A stretch of DNA of 64,000 nucleotides, from assembly GCA_025357915.1 (NCBI GenBank), contig JANYLH010000027.1:1-64000 (forward strand), in the 5' to 3' direction. Positions within the stretch are counted from its first letter, which is position 1. Each line of letters begins with the position of its first letter. Below are positions 1 to 5,527 of this stretch, piece after piece. Under the pieces are notes generated by a model, which did no database searches, was not told the DNA's origin, and was given only the letters and a program-made list of their open reading frames with translations. The position numbers and the translations under genes are program-made. The stretch comes from Gammaproteobacteria bacterium. GTDB taxonomy: Bacteria > Pseudomonadota > Gammaproteobacteria > Steroidobacterales > Steroidobacteraceae.

Positions 1-2
1 AA

Positions 3-56
3 GGGATCGACTGGCGACGGCCGCGACGTACCCAGGCACCACAGTTGTCTGCGTAG
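3..56 (+). CDS. tnpB: IS66-family TnpB, C-terminal tail (cut by window edge)
   Basis: Only the last 17 codons are inside the window. They read GIDWRRPRRTQAPQLSA then TAG at 54-56. The GIDW-R start matches the usual C-terminal end of the IS66 accessory protein TnpB (IS66 Orf2), whose role in transposition is known to be needed but is poorly defined. The transposase gene tnpC follows 62 bases later on the same strand, which is the normal IS66 order. The fragment is too short for domain evidence, so the call rests on this tail plus context. Confidence 0.65.
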   Translation, partial: GIDWRRPRRTQAPQLSA

Positions 57-118
57 CAAAGGCCTATATTCATAGCACTTGAGCGTGCATGTGATGAGAG
101 CGTGCGGTATAATCGCGC

Positions 119-1666
119 ATGCGCAGTGCGGTGGATCTGCCCGAGGATGTCGAGAGTCTCAAGCGACTCCTCATCGCTGCGCAGAGCGAAGCGCAGACAG
201 CCCGCGCCGCACTGCTGCTCGAGCAACTGACCAACGAGAAGTTGCGCTTCCAGATCGCCGTGCTCAAGCGCGCACGCTTCGGGCGCTCCTCCGAGCAGCT
301 CGATGCCCAAATCGCCCAGATCGAGCTGACGCTCGAGGATCTGGAAGCGAGTGCGGCCTCGCTCCCACCCGTTATCATGGCGACGCTGCCACCGAAGCCG
401 CCCTCGGTGCGTCGGCCGTTGCCGGCGCAGCTCGCGCGCGAGCCGATCACGCACGCGGCGCCGTGCACGTGCCCCGGGTGTGGCGGGGAGCTGCGCGCCG
501 CCGGCGAAGATGTGGCCGAGATGCTCGAGTGGGTGCCGGGGCGCTACAAGGTACTGCGCCATATCCGCCCCAAGTTCAGCTGCGCGCGGTGCGCGTCGAT
601 CGTGCAAGCGCCGGCACCGAGCCGGCCGATCGCTCGCGGGTTGGCCGGCCCGGCCCTGCTGGCTCATGTGCTGGTCTCCAAGTACGCCGATCACCTGCCC
701 CTGTACCGGCAGAGCCAGATCTTCGAGCGCGACGGGATTGATCTGGATCGCTCGACACTCGCCGACTGGGTGGGTGGCGCGAGCGCTCTGGTGCAGCCCT
801 TGGTCGATGCACTCGGCCGCTACGTGTTCCAAGCCTACAAGCTCCATGCCGACGACACGCCGGTTCCGGTGTTGTGCCCGGGACGGGGCACGACGCGGCA
901 AGGGCGGTTGTGGACCTATGTGCGCGATGATCGGCCGGCCGGGAGCGAGGAGCCACCAGCCGTACTGTTCCAGTACTCGCCCGATCGCAAGGGTGCCTGG
1001 CCGTTAATGCACCTGGCCCCGTTCAGCGGTGTGCTGCAGGCCGATGGCTACGCCGGGTTCGATCGACTGTACGGCGAGCGGATCCAGGAAGCGGCCTGCT
1101 GGGCGCATGTGCGCCGTAAGTTCTATGACATCCACGTGCAAAATGCCTCGCCGATCGCGGCCGAAGCGCTTGCGCGGATCGGCAGACTCTATGCCGTCGA
1201 GGCCGATATCCGCGGCCGACCTCCCGAGGAGCGATGCGCCGTGCGTCAGGCGCGCGTCGGCCCCGAACTCCACTCACTCTACACCTGGCTGCACGCTTCG
1301 CTGACCACCGTGTCGAAGAAAAGCGAGCTCGCCATTGCGATGCGCTATGCGCTCTCGCGCTGGGCGGCGTTGACGCGCTATCGCGATGATGGCCGATTGG
1401 AGATCGACAACAACGCCGCCGAGCGATCGATCCGCCCGGTCGCTCTCGGCCGCAAGAACTGGTTGTTCGCCGGGTCCGATGACGGCGGCGAGCGCGCCGC
1501 CGCGATCTACAGCCTGCTGGGCACTGCACAGCTCAACGGCCTGAACATCGAGGCCTACTTGCGCTACCTGTTCGAACGCCTTCCCGATCATCCCATCAAC
1601 CGCGTCCACGAACTCCTGCCATGGAACCTGGCCACCGAAATCCCGGCCATGCGTCTCGCTGCTTAA
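119..1666 (+). CDS. tnpC: IS66-family transposase TnpC
   Basis: DDE transposase of 515 residues, the normal size for IS66 TnpC. The N-terminus (about residues 1-60) is a leucine-rich predicted coiled coil that includes LKRARFGRSSEQL, typical of the family. A zinc-finger-like stretch with CTCPGCGGEL follows near residue 116 and again at CARC. The catalytic core includes HADDTPVPVL (about residue 244) and the C-terminal EIDNNAAERSIRP (Glu about residue 434), the signature around the last acidic residue. The ATG at 119 has no strong ribosome-binding site. The gene looks intact, so the element may still be active if its left end is complete. Confidence 0.95.
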   Translation: MRSAVDLPEDVESLKRLLIAAQSEAQTARAALLLEQLTNEKLRFQIAVLKRARFGRSSEQLDAQIAQIELTLEDLEASAASLPPVIMATLPPKPPSVRRPLPAQLAREPITHAAPCTCPGCGGELRAAGEDVAEMLEWVPGRYKVLRHIRPKFSCARCASIVQAPAPSRPIARGLAGPALLAHVLVSKYADHLPLYRQSQIFERDGIDLDRSTLADWVGGASALVQPLVDALGRYVFQAYKLHADDTPVPVLCPGRGTTRQGRLWTYVRDDRPAGSEEPPAVLFQYSPDRKGAWPLMHLAPFSGVLQADGYAGFDRLYGERIQEAACWAHVRRKFYDIHVQNASPIAAEALARIGRLYAVEADIRGRPPEERCAVRQARVGPELHSLYTWLHASLTTVSKKSELAIAMRYALSRWAALTRYRDDGRLEIDNNAAERSIRPVALGRKNWLFAGSDDGGERAAAIYSLLGTAQLNGLNIEAYLRYLFERLPDHPINRVHELLPWNLATEIPAMRLAA

Positions 1667-1684
1667 ACCCTGTCAACGTGCCCA

Positions 1685-1698
1685 GACCGGACGCTTAC
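1685..1698 (+). repeat. IS66 right terminal inverted repeat
   Basis: GACCGGACGCTTAC, reverse complement GTAAGCGTCCGGTC, matches the GTAAGCG start of IS66-family ends. It lies 19 bases after the tnpC stop codon. The matching left repeat is outside the window. Confidence 0.75.
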
Positions 1699-1699
1699 C

Positions 1700-1930
1700 A
1701 CCGTTCTGCGCATCGGACCGTTCCGGTTTTACTTTTTCTCCCGCGAAGAGCCCCGAATGCACGTCCACGTGGAGTGCGCCGACGGCGAGGCCAAGTTCTG
1801 GCTTGAGCCGGCGGTCGCGTTGGCGCAGAATTATGGCCTTACCGAACAGCAGGTTAAGACTGCTCTGGGTTACGTAGAGGCGAATGCAGATGCAATCCGC
1901 GCCGCTTGGAAAACACACTTCGGCGGTTGA
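1700..1930 (+). pseudogene. DUF4160 protein, 5' end removed by IS66
   Basis: An open frame of 76 codons beginning TVLRIGPFRFYFFSREEPRMHV and ending KTHFGG. The TVLRIG...FRFYF...HVHVE pattern is the DUF4160 family, whose members normally start M-P-T-V-L-R-I. Only the first one or two codons and the promoter are missing: the IS66 right end stops at 1698, directly before the frame. DUF4160 genes usually sit before DUF2442 genes as a toxin-antitoxin-like pair of unknown mechanism, and the DUF2442 partner follows here with overlapping frames. With no start codon in place the gene is probably dead, unless transcription and translation start from within the element. Confidence 0.8.
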
Positions 1931-2159
1931 AGTGTCTAACGTTTCCCGCAACGGCTTTTGGCTATTGCTGGGTAACGAAGAGCTGTTCGTACCTTTCGCG
2001 CAGTTCCCCTGGTTTCGTGACGCGACCATCGAGCAAATCTGCGATGTAAAGTGGCCGTCGCCACCGCACCTGTATTGGCCAAAGCTCGATGTTGACTTAG
2101 CCGTCGAGTCCGTCCGTGAGCCACAGAAGTTTCCGCTCGTTTCTCGATCGGGCGTCTAA
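1884..2159 (+). CDS. DUF2442 domain protein (partner of DUF4160)
   Basis: A 91-residue protein containing EVSNVSRNGFWLLLGNEELFVPFAQFPWF, the DUF2442 pattern (a beta-rich fold ending in P-F-x-x-F-P-W-F). It overlaps the end of the truncated DUF4160 frame by 47 bases, the usual arrangement for this pair, so translation was probably coupled. ATG codons at 1884 and 1890 are both possible; GAGG at 1877-1880 is better spaced for 1890. Its stop codon TAA is part of the attC core box at 2154-2160. Its own promoter was lost with the IS66 insertion, so expression now depends on the element. Biochemical role unknown; antitoxin-like by context. Confidence 0.8.
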   Translation: MQMQSAPLGKHTSAVEVSNVSRNGFWLLLGNEELFVPFAQFPWFRDATIEQICDVKWPSPPHLYWPKLDVDLAVESVREPQKFPLVSRSGV

Positions 2160-2237
2160 CAACGCGTTCGAGCGGACGGTGAGACCGCCACGCAATCATT
2201 GGCGTCACCGCGCCGCCGCTCAACGCGAGCGTTAGCG
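2154..2237 (+). repeat. attC site 1 (family A)
   Basis: Left core box GTCTAAC (2154-2160) includes the stop codon of the DUF2442 gene. Right core box GTTAGCG starts at 2231. Between them the arms GCGTTCGAGCGG and CGCCGCTCAACGCGAGC pair imperfectly, leaving unpaired bases as in folded attC recombination sites. 84 bp. Confidence 0.85.
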
Positions 2238-2252
2238 GGCATATTCTGGCGC

Positions 2253-2281
2253 TTGCGCGGGGCCTGCAATGTATATACACT
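2253..2281 (+). promoter_or_regulatory. Sigma70-type promoter of brnT/brnA pair 1, leaderless
   Basis: TTGCGC (2253-2258), 17-base spacer, TACACT (2276-2281). The predicted start, seven bases after the -10 box, is 2288, exactly the A of the BrnT ATG. There is no room for a ribosome-binding site. Confidence 0.6.
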
Positions 2282-2287
2282 CTGTAG

Positions 2288-2686
2288 ATGCACTATGAGT
2301 GGGACGACGAGAAGCGCAAGGCCAATCTGAATTCTCACGGCCTGGACTTCGTTGACGCATCTAAGGTTTTTGCGGGACCGACGTTCACGTTTGAGGACGA
2401 TCGGTTTGCTTACCAGGAGCAGCGGTTTGTCTCACTCGGGGTGCTCAAAGGTGTACCCGTTGCCATGGTGCATACGGAATCCCCTGTTGCCATCCGCCTC
2501 ATATCATTTAGACGAGCTACCACACATGAAACGGCAATCCTCCTTCAAAAGATCATTGACCAACTTCCGACGCCTCCGGTCGATGAAGGACAAGGACATA
2601 CTTCTGACCGCCGAGCACCCGGAAGCAGACGTAAAGCACATCGTTCGCGGCATCGTGCGAAGCGGCCTAAAGGCCGTCCCACCTAA
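2288..2686 (+). CDS. brnT: BrnT-family toxin (pair 1) with extended C-terminus
   Basis: RelE-fold ribonuclease toxin by family. The start MHYEWDDEKRKANLNSHGLDF and the later AIRLISFRRATTHE are the BrnT signatures (WD-x-x-K...N...HG; R-x-I-S-x-R-x-A-x-x-x-E). The usual protein is about 90-100 residues and stops soon after the R-x-A-x-x-x-E motif; this frame runs to 132 residues, with a basic tail, and overlaps brnA by 161 bases. The extension may be a lost stop codon or a real tail. The promoter is placed for a leaderless message. BrnT cleaves RNA and is blocked by BrnA, which also represses the operon in studied systems. Confidence 0.85.
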   Translation: MHYEWDDEKRKANLNSHGLDFVDASKVFAGPTFTFEDDRFAYQEQRFVSLGVLKGVPVAMVHTESPVAIRLISFRRATTHETAILLQKIIDQLPTPPVDEGQGHTSDRRAPGSRRKAHRSRHRAKRPKGRPT

Positions 2687-2804
2687 GCGGTCGGTGTCAC
2701 TACGAATCGACGCCGATGTACTAGAGTGGTTTAAATCGAAAGGAGCGGGTTATCAGACGCGCATCAACTCTGTTCTTCGGGCATTCACTGAGGCTGCCCG
2801 CTAA
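2526..2804 (+). CDS. brnA: BrnA-family antitoxin (pair 1)
   Basis: A 92-residue protein whose second half, KRSVSLRIDADVLEWFKSKGAGYQTRINSVLRAF, is the ribbon-helix-helix DNA-binding domain of BrnA: beta strand V-S-L-R-I-D, then two helices with G-Y-Q-T-R-I-N. The basic N-terminus is where BrnA wraps its toxin in known complexes. The start is the ATG at 2526, inside the 3' part of brnT in another frame. The stop codon TAA is again part of the attC core. It is expected to neutralise BrnT and repress the promoter at 2253-2281. Confidence 0.88.
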   Translation: MKRQSSFKRSLTNFRRLRSMKDKDILLTAEHPEADVKHIVRGIVRSGLKAVPPKRSVSLRIDADVLEWFKSKGAGYQTRINSVLRAFTEAAR

Positions 2805-2886
2805 CTACCGCATCGAGCGCACGCGTGAACGATAAAGTGCCAAGGTTAAGCGTGAACGTGCGCGGCGCTCATGCGGAGCGTTAGCC
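2799..2886 (+). repeat. attC site 2 (family B)
   Basis: Left core CGCTAAC (2799-2805) contains the brnA stop. Right core GTTAGCC ends at 2886. The arms ACCGCATCGAGCGC and GGCGCTCATGCGGAGC define a second attC family, unlike its neighbours. 88 bp. Confidence 0.8.
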
Positions 2887-2912
2887 AGCATTTGGGGCGG
2901 TTTCCTGCTAGG

Positions 2913-2941
2913 TTGACGGCTCTTATAAACGTAGCTACAAT
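2913..2941 (+). promoter_or_regulatory. Strong sigma70-type promoter of brnT/brnA pair 2, leaderless
   Basis: TTGACG (2913-2918), 17-base spacer, TACAAT (2936-2941): five of six consensus bases in each box. The predicted start is 2948, the A of the brnT ATG. Confidence 0.75.
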
Positions 2942-2947
2942 TAATAG

Positions 2948-3226
2948 ATGCGCATCACCTGCGACCCGGCCAAGCGAGCGCAAACGCTGGCGGAGCGGGG
3001 CTTGGACCTGCGCAGGGCCAAGGAAATCTTCGCGAGCCTGCACCTCACGCGGCCCGATGACCGATTTGACTATGGTGAGCCGCGGTTCATCACAGTGGGC
3101 TCGCTCGATGATCGGTTGGTCATATTCGTATAGACGCCCCGGGGTACTGCCCGGCGCATTATCAGCATGAGACATTGCCATGAACGTGAAGCGCAAAAGA
3201 TCCGCCCGCACCTCACCGAACTCTGA
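2948..3226 (+). pseudogene. brnT: BrnT-family toxin (pair 2) with an in-frame amber stop
   Basis: Residues 1-61 (MRITCDPAKRAQTLAERGLD... to RLVIFV) follow the BrnT pattern, then TAG occurs at 3131-3133. The same frame continues TPRGTARRIISMRHCHEREAQKIR to a TGA at 3224-3226. That is the missing C-terminal half of BrnT, including R-R-I-I-S-x-R. The stop stands where an aromatic residue is usual (V-V-Y-T-x-R-G in the family), so a single TAT or TAC to TAG change is the simplest cause. The toxin should be inactive unless the amber codon is read through. Promoter and antitoxin look intact. Confidence 0.85.
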
Positions 3227-3455
3227 TGAAGCGCCGGAGATTACGGAGCAGTGGGTAGCCGAGGCAGATTTGCGCGAAGGCGGTAAGCTGGTACGCCGGG
3301 GTCGACCTAGGTTGGCCAATCCTCGGCGTCTGCTCTCGCTTCGGCTACCACCGGAGGTCATCGCTCGGTGGAAAGCCAGTGGCTCGGGTTGGCAGACCCG
3401 CATGGCCGAGGTGCTGCAGAAGTCAGTGCCCAAGGCTCGCCGAAATGCTGGCTAA
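3180..3455 (+). CDS. brnA: BrnA-family antitoxin (pair 2), toxin partner broken
   Basis: A 91-residue protein with a basic N-terminus, a central acidic stretch (DEAPEITEQWVAEADLREGG) and a C-terminal ribbon-helix-helix region: RRLLSLRLPPEVIARWKASGSGWQTRMAEVLQKS. GWQTRM corresponds to the GYQTRI motif of the first BrnA. The ATG at 3180 lies in the 3' part of the brnT frame (47-base overlap). The TAA stop is in the next attC core box. With its toxin nonsense-mutated the protein may survive as a stand-alone regulator or as protection against related BrnT toxins; this is inference. Confidence 0.85.
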   Translation: MNVKRKRSARTSPNSDEAPEITEQWVAEADLREGGKLVRRGRPRLANPRRLLSLRLPPEVIARWKASGSGWQTRMAEVLQKSVPKARRNAG

Positions 3456-3533
3456 CTAGGCGTTCGAGCGGGCGGTGAGATCGCCACGCAGCCATCGGCG
3501 GCCTCGCGCCGCCGCTCAACGCGAGCGTTAGAG
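3450..3533 (+). repeat. attC site 3 (family A)
   Basis: Left core GGCTAAC (3450-3456) includes the brnA stop; right core GTTAGAG at 3527-3533. Arms GCGTTCGAGCGG and CCGCTCAACGCGAGC. 84 bp, close in sequence to site 1. Confidence 0.85.
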
Positions 3534-3563
3534 CCGCGCAGGGTGGTTTGAATGGAGGTCAGC

Positions 3564-3569
3564 TATAAT
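3564..3569 (+). promoter_or_regulatory. -10 box of the addiction-module cassette, leaderless
   Basis: A perfect TATAAT at 3564-3569. No good -35 hexamer is seen at the usual distance. The predicted start (3576) is one base before the ATG at 3577. An upstream in-frame ATG at 3568 overlaps the -10 box and so cannot be transcribed from here. Confidence 0.6.
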
Positions 3570-3576
3570 GGTTGCT

Positions 3577-3801
3577 ATGGACTTCGAACTGATCGAGAAA
3601 CAAGCACTTAGCCTGAGCGCTGAAGAGCGTGCCCGGCTGGCGCGCGAGCTCCTCGACAGCATTGATAACTTAACGCCCCGCGAGATCGAGACACTCTGGC
3701 TCGAAGAGGCTGAACGCCGCGCCCAGCAGATCGAGCGCGGTGAAGTCGCACTGGTCGATGGTGATGAGGTTGCAAGGAAGGCTCGGGCGCTGGTGCGGTG
3801 A
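3577..3801 (+). CDS. Addiction-module antitoxin (TIGR02574-like)
   Basis: A small acidic helical protein, MDFELIEKQALSLSAEERARLARELLDSI..., of 74 residues. The L-S-x-E-E-R-x-x-L-x-x-x-L-L-D-S pattern and the E-x-L-W-x-x-E-A-x-x-R segment are those of the putative addiction-module component family found before RelE/ParE toxins. The start is set at 3577 rather than the upstream ATG at 3568 because the -10 box covers the latter. It overlaps the toxin gene by four bases (GTGA, 3798-3801), so translation is coupled. Expected role: binds and silences the RelE/ParE toxin. Confidence 0.85.
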   Translation: MDFELIEKQALSLSAEERARLARELLDSIDNLTPREIETLWLEEAERRAQQIERGEVALVDGDEVARKARALVR

Positions 3802-4247
3802 AGCACCGGTTTCATGCGCAGGCGGAGCGCGAGCACCTCGCGCGTGTCCAATACTGCGAGTCGGAACGTCCGGGGTTGAGTGGCAAGTACCTCGACGATT
3901 TCGATGTCACAATCGGCAAGGTGTGTGAAGGGCCGAGTCGTCTCAAGCTGGTGCGACCACCCGATATTCGACGCGCCTTCTTTCGAGCGTTCCCGTGTTC
4001 GATCCTTTACCGGGAAATCCGGGGCGAGGTGCAGGTACTTGTGGTCATGCACCACCGTCAACGACCAGGTTATTGGCTTGCGCGGCTCCAACTACGCGTT
4101 CGAGCGGACGGTGAAACCGCCACGCAATCGTCGGCGTTTGCGCGCCGCCGCTCAACGCGAGCGTTAGAGGCCGATTTGCGTGACTTCAAGCTCAGGCGTA
4201 GTGTTGCCATATGGCTCAGCGCGTGGTCAGCTCATCTCCAGACATAA
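3798..4247 (+). CDS. RelE/ParE-family toxin reading through its attC site
   Basis: Starts at GTG 3798. The first ~97 residues match RelE/ParE toxins (HAQAEREHLARVQYCE, then VRPPDIRRAFFRAFPCSILYRE and VLVVMHHRQRPGYW). In this family the frame normally ends about three residues after G-Y-W. Here the expected stop lies in the attC core box, but the box reads CTCCAAC instead of CTCTAAC, so UAA has become CAA. The frame then runs through the whole attC site and the next cassette's promoter into the DUF433 gene, adding about 51 residues. The toxin core looks intact; activity with this tail is uncertain. Confidence 0.8.
   Translation: MKHRFHAQAEREHLARVQYCESERPGLSGKYLDDFDVTIGKVCEGPSRLKLVRPPDIRRAFFRAFPCSILYREIRGEVQVLVVMHHRQRPGYWLARLQLRVRADGETATQSSAFARRRSTRALEADLRDFKLRRSVAIWLSAWSAHLQT
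4086..4169 (+). repeat. attC site 4 (family A), left core mutated
   Basis: Arms match the other family A sites. The left core is CTCCAAC (4086-4092) where the neighbours have TAAC, a T-to-C change that also removed the toxin stop codon. The right core is GTTAGAG at 4163-4169. 84 bp. Confidence 0.8.
4176..4204 (+). promoter_or_regulatory. Promoter of the DUF433/DUF5615 pair, leaderless
   Basis: TTGCGT (4176-4181), 17-base spacer, TAGTGT (4199-4204). The predicted start is 4211, the A of the DUF433 ATG. The -10 box is weak; the call gains weight from the same spacing in the other toxin-antitoxin cassettes. Confidence 0.5.
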
Positions 4248-4423
4248 TGGGTGGTACGCCCGTATTCCCAGGCACGCGTGTGCCCGTCCAAACGTTGCTT
4301 GATTACATTGAGGCTGGCGATTCTATTGACGATTTCTTGGCTGGCTTCCCCACTGTGAGCCGGGAGCATGTGATGGCTTTTTTGGAGCGCGCTGCCGCGT
4401 TGGCCGCTAACGAAGCGGCTTGA
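4211..4423 (+). CDS. DUF433 antitoxin-like protein
   Basis: A 70-residue protein. SPDIMGGTPVFPGTRVPVQTLLDYIEAGDSIDDFLAGFPTVSREHV is the DUF433 signature (G-x-P-x-x-x-G-T-R-I/V-x-V...G-x-S...F-P-x-V), a small winged-helix/HTH protein that pairs with PIN-like DUF5615 proteins as a predicted type II toxin-antitoxin module. It overlaps the DUF5615 gene by four bases (TTGA, 4420-4423). It is expected to bind both the partner and the promoter just upstream. Confidence 0.88.
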   Translation: MAQRVVSSSPDIMGGTPVFPGTRVPVQTLLDYIEAGDSIDDFLAGFPTVSREHVMAFLERAAALAANEAA

Positions 4424-4740
4424 AAGTTCTCCTGGATGAGTGTGTCGACAGCCGCCTTGTAGACCACTTGGTAGGAATTGACGTGGCAACCGTTGCGACT
4501 AACGGTTGGGGCGGCATTTCCAATGGTAAGTTGCTGGCCTTGGCGGCCACCTCGTTTGATGTCTTTGTGACTGTCGACCGCAATCTTTCCTTTCAGCAGC
4601 CATTGCCGAAGTACGACATTGCAGTTATTTTGCTGGTATCGAAGTCCAACCGCGTAGACGACCTGGTGCTTCTGGTGCCGAAACTGCTGCAGGCACTTGC
4701 GACGGCGAGGAAGGGTGGTGTCACCGAGATCGGCCTCTAA
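4420..4740 (+). CDS. DUF5615 PIN-like toxin
   Basis: A 106-residue protein beginning MKVLLDECVDSRLVDHLVG and containing DVFVTVDRNLSFQQ. The acidic pattern (LLDE near the start, VTVDRNL in the middle) is that of the PIN-like DUF5615/Mut7-C group, predicted nucleases. The start is TTG at 4420, overlapping the DUF433 stop. The TAA stop lies in the attC core box. Toxicity is inferred from family and pairing; the target is unknown. Confidence 0.85.
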   Translation: MKVLLDECVDSRLVDHLVGIDVATVATNGWGGISNGKLLALAATSFDVFVTVDRNLSFQQPLPKYDIAVILLVSKSNRVDDLVLLVPKLLQALATARKGGVTEIGL

Positions 4741-4818
4741 CTACGCGTTCGAGCGGACGGTGAAACAGCCTTGCAACCATCGGCGGCATCGCGCCGCCGC
4801 TCAGCGCGAGCGTTAGGC
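4735..4818 (+). repeat. attC site 5 (family A)
   Basis: Left core CTCTAAC (4735-4741) with the toxin stop codon; right core GTTAGGC (4812-4818), a perfect GTTRRRY. 84 bp. Confidence 0.88.
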
Positions 4819-4825
4819 GTCAGGC

Positions 4826-4853
4826 TTGACTCACACTACGTTGTAATTACAAT
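4826..4853 (+). promoter_or_regulatory. Promoter of brnT/brnA pair 3, leaderless
   Basis: TTGACT (4826-4831), 16-base spacer, TACAAT (4848-4853). The predicted start is 4860, the A of the brnT ATG. Confidence 0.7.
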
Positions 4854-4859
4854 GTACGC

Positions 4860-5153
4860 ATGTCAGACATTCGCTTCGAATGGGACTCGCGGAAGAATCG
4901 TGCCAATAAGTCAAAGCACGGTGTGTCTTTTGAAGAGGCCCGTACTGCGTTCTTCGACGAGCACGCCCGCGTTATTGCTGATCCGGAACACTCCGAGTCC
5001 GAGGATCGGTTCGTTCTTCTGGGTCTCAGCATTGAGTTGCGAGTCCTCGTGGTCTGCCACTGCTATCGCGAATCTGACCACGTCGTTCGCATCATTTCCG
5101 CTCGTAAGGCCGACGCCTCTGAGCGCCAACAGTACGCTGAGAATCTGCCATGA
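4860..5153 (+). CDS. brnT: BrnT-family toxin (pair 3)
   Basis: A 97-residue protein with the full BrnT pattern: IRFEWDSRKNRANKSKHGVSFEEA at the start, EDRFVLLG in the middle and VVRIISARKADASERQQY at the end. Length is normal for the family. It overlaps brnA by four bases (ATGA, 5150-5153). This is the only one of the three BrnT genes here that looks fully standard. It is predicted to be a translation-inhibiting ribonuclease. Confidence 0.92.
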   Translation: MSDIRFEWDSRKNRANKSKHGVSFEEARTAFFDEHARVIADPEHSESEDRFVLLGLSIELRVLVVCHCYRESDHVVRIISARKADASERQQYAENLP

Positions 5154-5362
5154 AAAAACACTACGATTTTTCGAAGTCCGTTCAAAACCCGTACCTGCGC
5201 AAGCCGAAGCGACAGATCACGATCAGGCTCGACGCCTCGACGATTCAATATTTCAAGGGGCTTGCCGAAGGCACCGGCATACCGTATCAAAATCTCATCA
5301 ATCTCTACTTGCGCGATTGCGCCGCCGAGAAGAAGCGGCTGCGGTTGGATTGGGCGGCCTGA
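5150..5362 (+). CDS. brnA: BrnA-family antitoxin (pair 3)
   Basis: A 70-residue ribbon-helix-helix protein: KRQITIRLDASTIQYFKGLAEGTGIPYQNLINLYLRD. The strand I-T-I-R-L-D and the G-x-P-Y-Q-N-L-I-N helix are those of BrnA/CopG-type repressors. It is shorter than the other two BrnA proteins because it lacks their long basic N-terminus. The stop TGA (5360-5362) is just before the attC core. Expected to bind BrnT and the promoter at 4826-4853. Confidence 0.88.
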   Translation: MKKHYDFSKSVQNPYLRKPKRQITIRLDASTIQYFKGLAEGTGIPYQNLINLYLRDCAAEKKRLRLDWAA

Positions 5363-5363
5363 C

Positions 5364-5489
5364 GCCTAACTACGCGTTCGAGCGGACCGGGGAGCCGTCC
5401 GCGTGGGCGCGCGTCCGGCGCGCCTGTTATCTTGCGCCGTCCGCGCGCTTGAGGCGCTTGCGGCCGGCCGCTCAACGCGAGCGTTAGGG
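5364..5489 (+). repeat. attC site 6 (family A, long form)
   Basis: Left core GCCTAAC (5364-5370), right core GTTAGGG (5483-5489). The outer arms match family A, but the middle is about 42 bases longer and GC-rich with its own inverted segments, giving a 126-bp site. Length variation in the attC centre is normal. Confidence 0.82.
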
Positions 5490-5527
5490 CTCAGAGCAAG
5501 GCCAGACCAGTGTTCGCGGGAGTTTCC

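Larger units (their letters stand above)
1..1698 (+). mobile_element. IS66-family insertion sequence, left end outside window
   Basis: The end of tnpB, the whole tnpC and a right terminal inverted repeat are visible in the usual order. The right end is placed at 1698 because the sequence finishes ...GACCGGACGCTTAC, whose reverse complement starts GTAAGCG as IS66 ends do. Immediately after it the reading frame of a DUF4160 protein begins without a start codon, so the element has landed in that gene. The family normally makes an 8-bp target duplication; bases 1699-1706 (CACCGTTC) would be the right copy, and the left copy cannot be checked here. Confidence 0.85.

Noticed and set aside
3568-3576. 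ATG at 3568 as the start of the addiction-module antitoxin
   Set aside because: It overlaps the perfect TATAAT -10 box; a transcript from that promoter would begin at about 3576, so the ATG at 3577 is the usable start.
3528-4091. A 187-codon minus-strand open frame across the addiction-module cassette
   Set aside because: Integron cassette genes here all run on the plus strand, and the antitoxin and toxin frames on that strand have family signatures.
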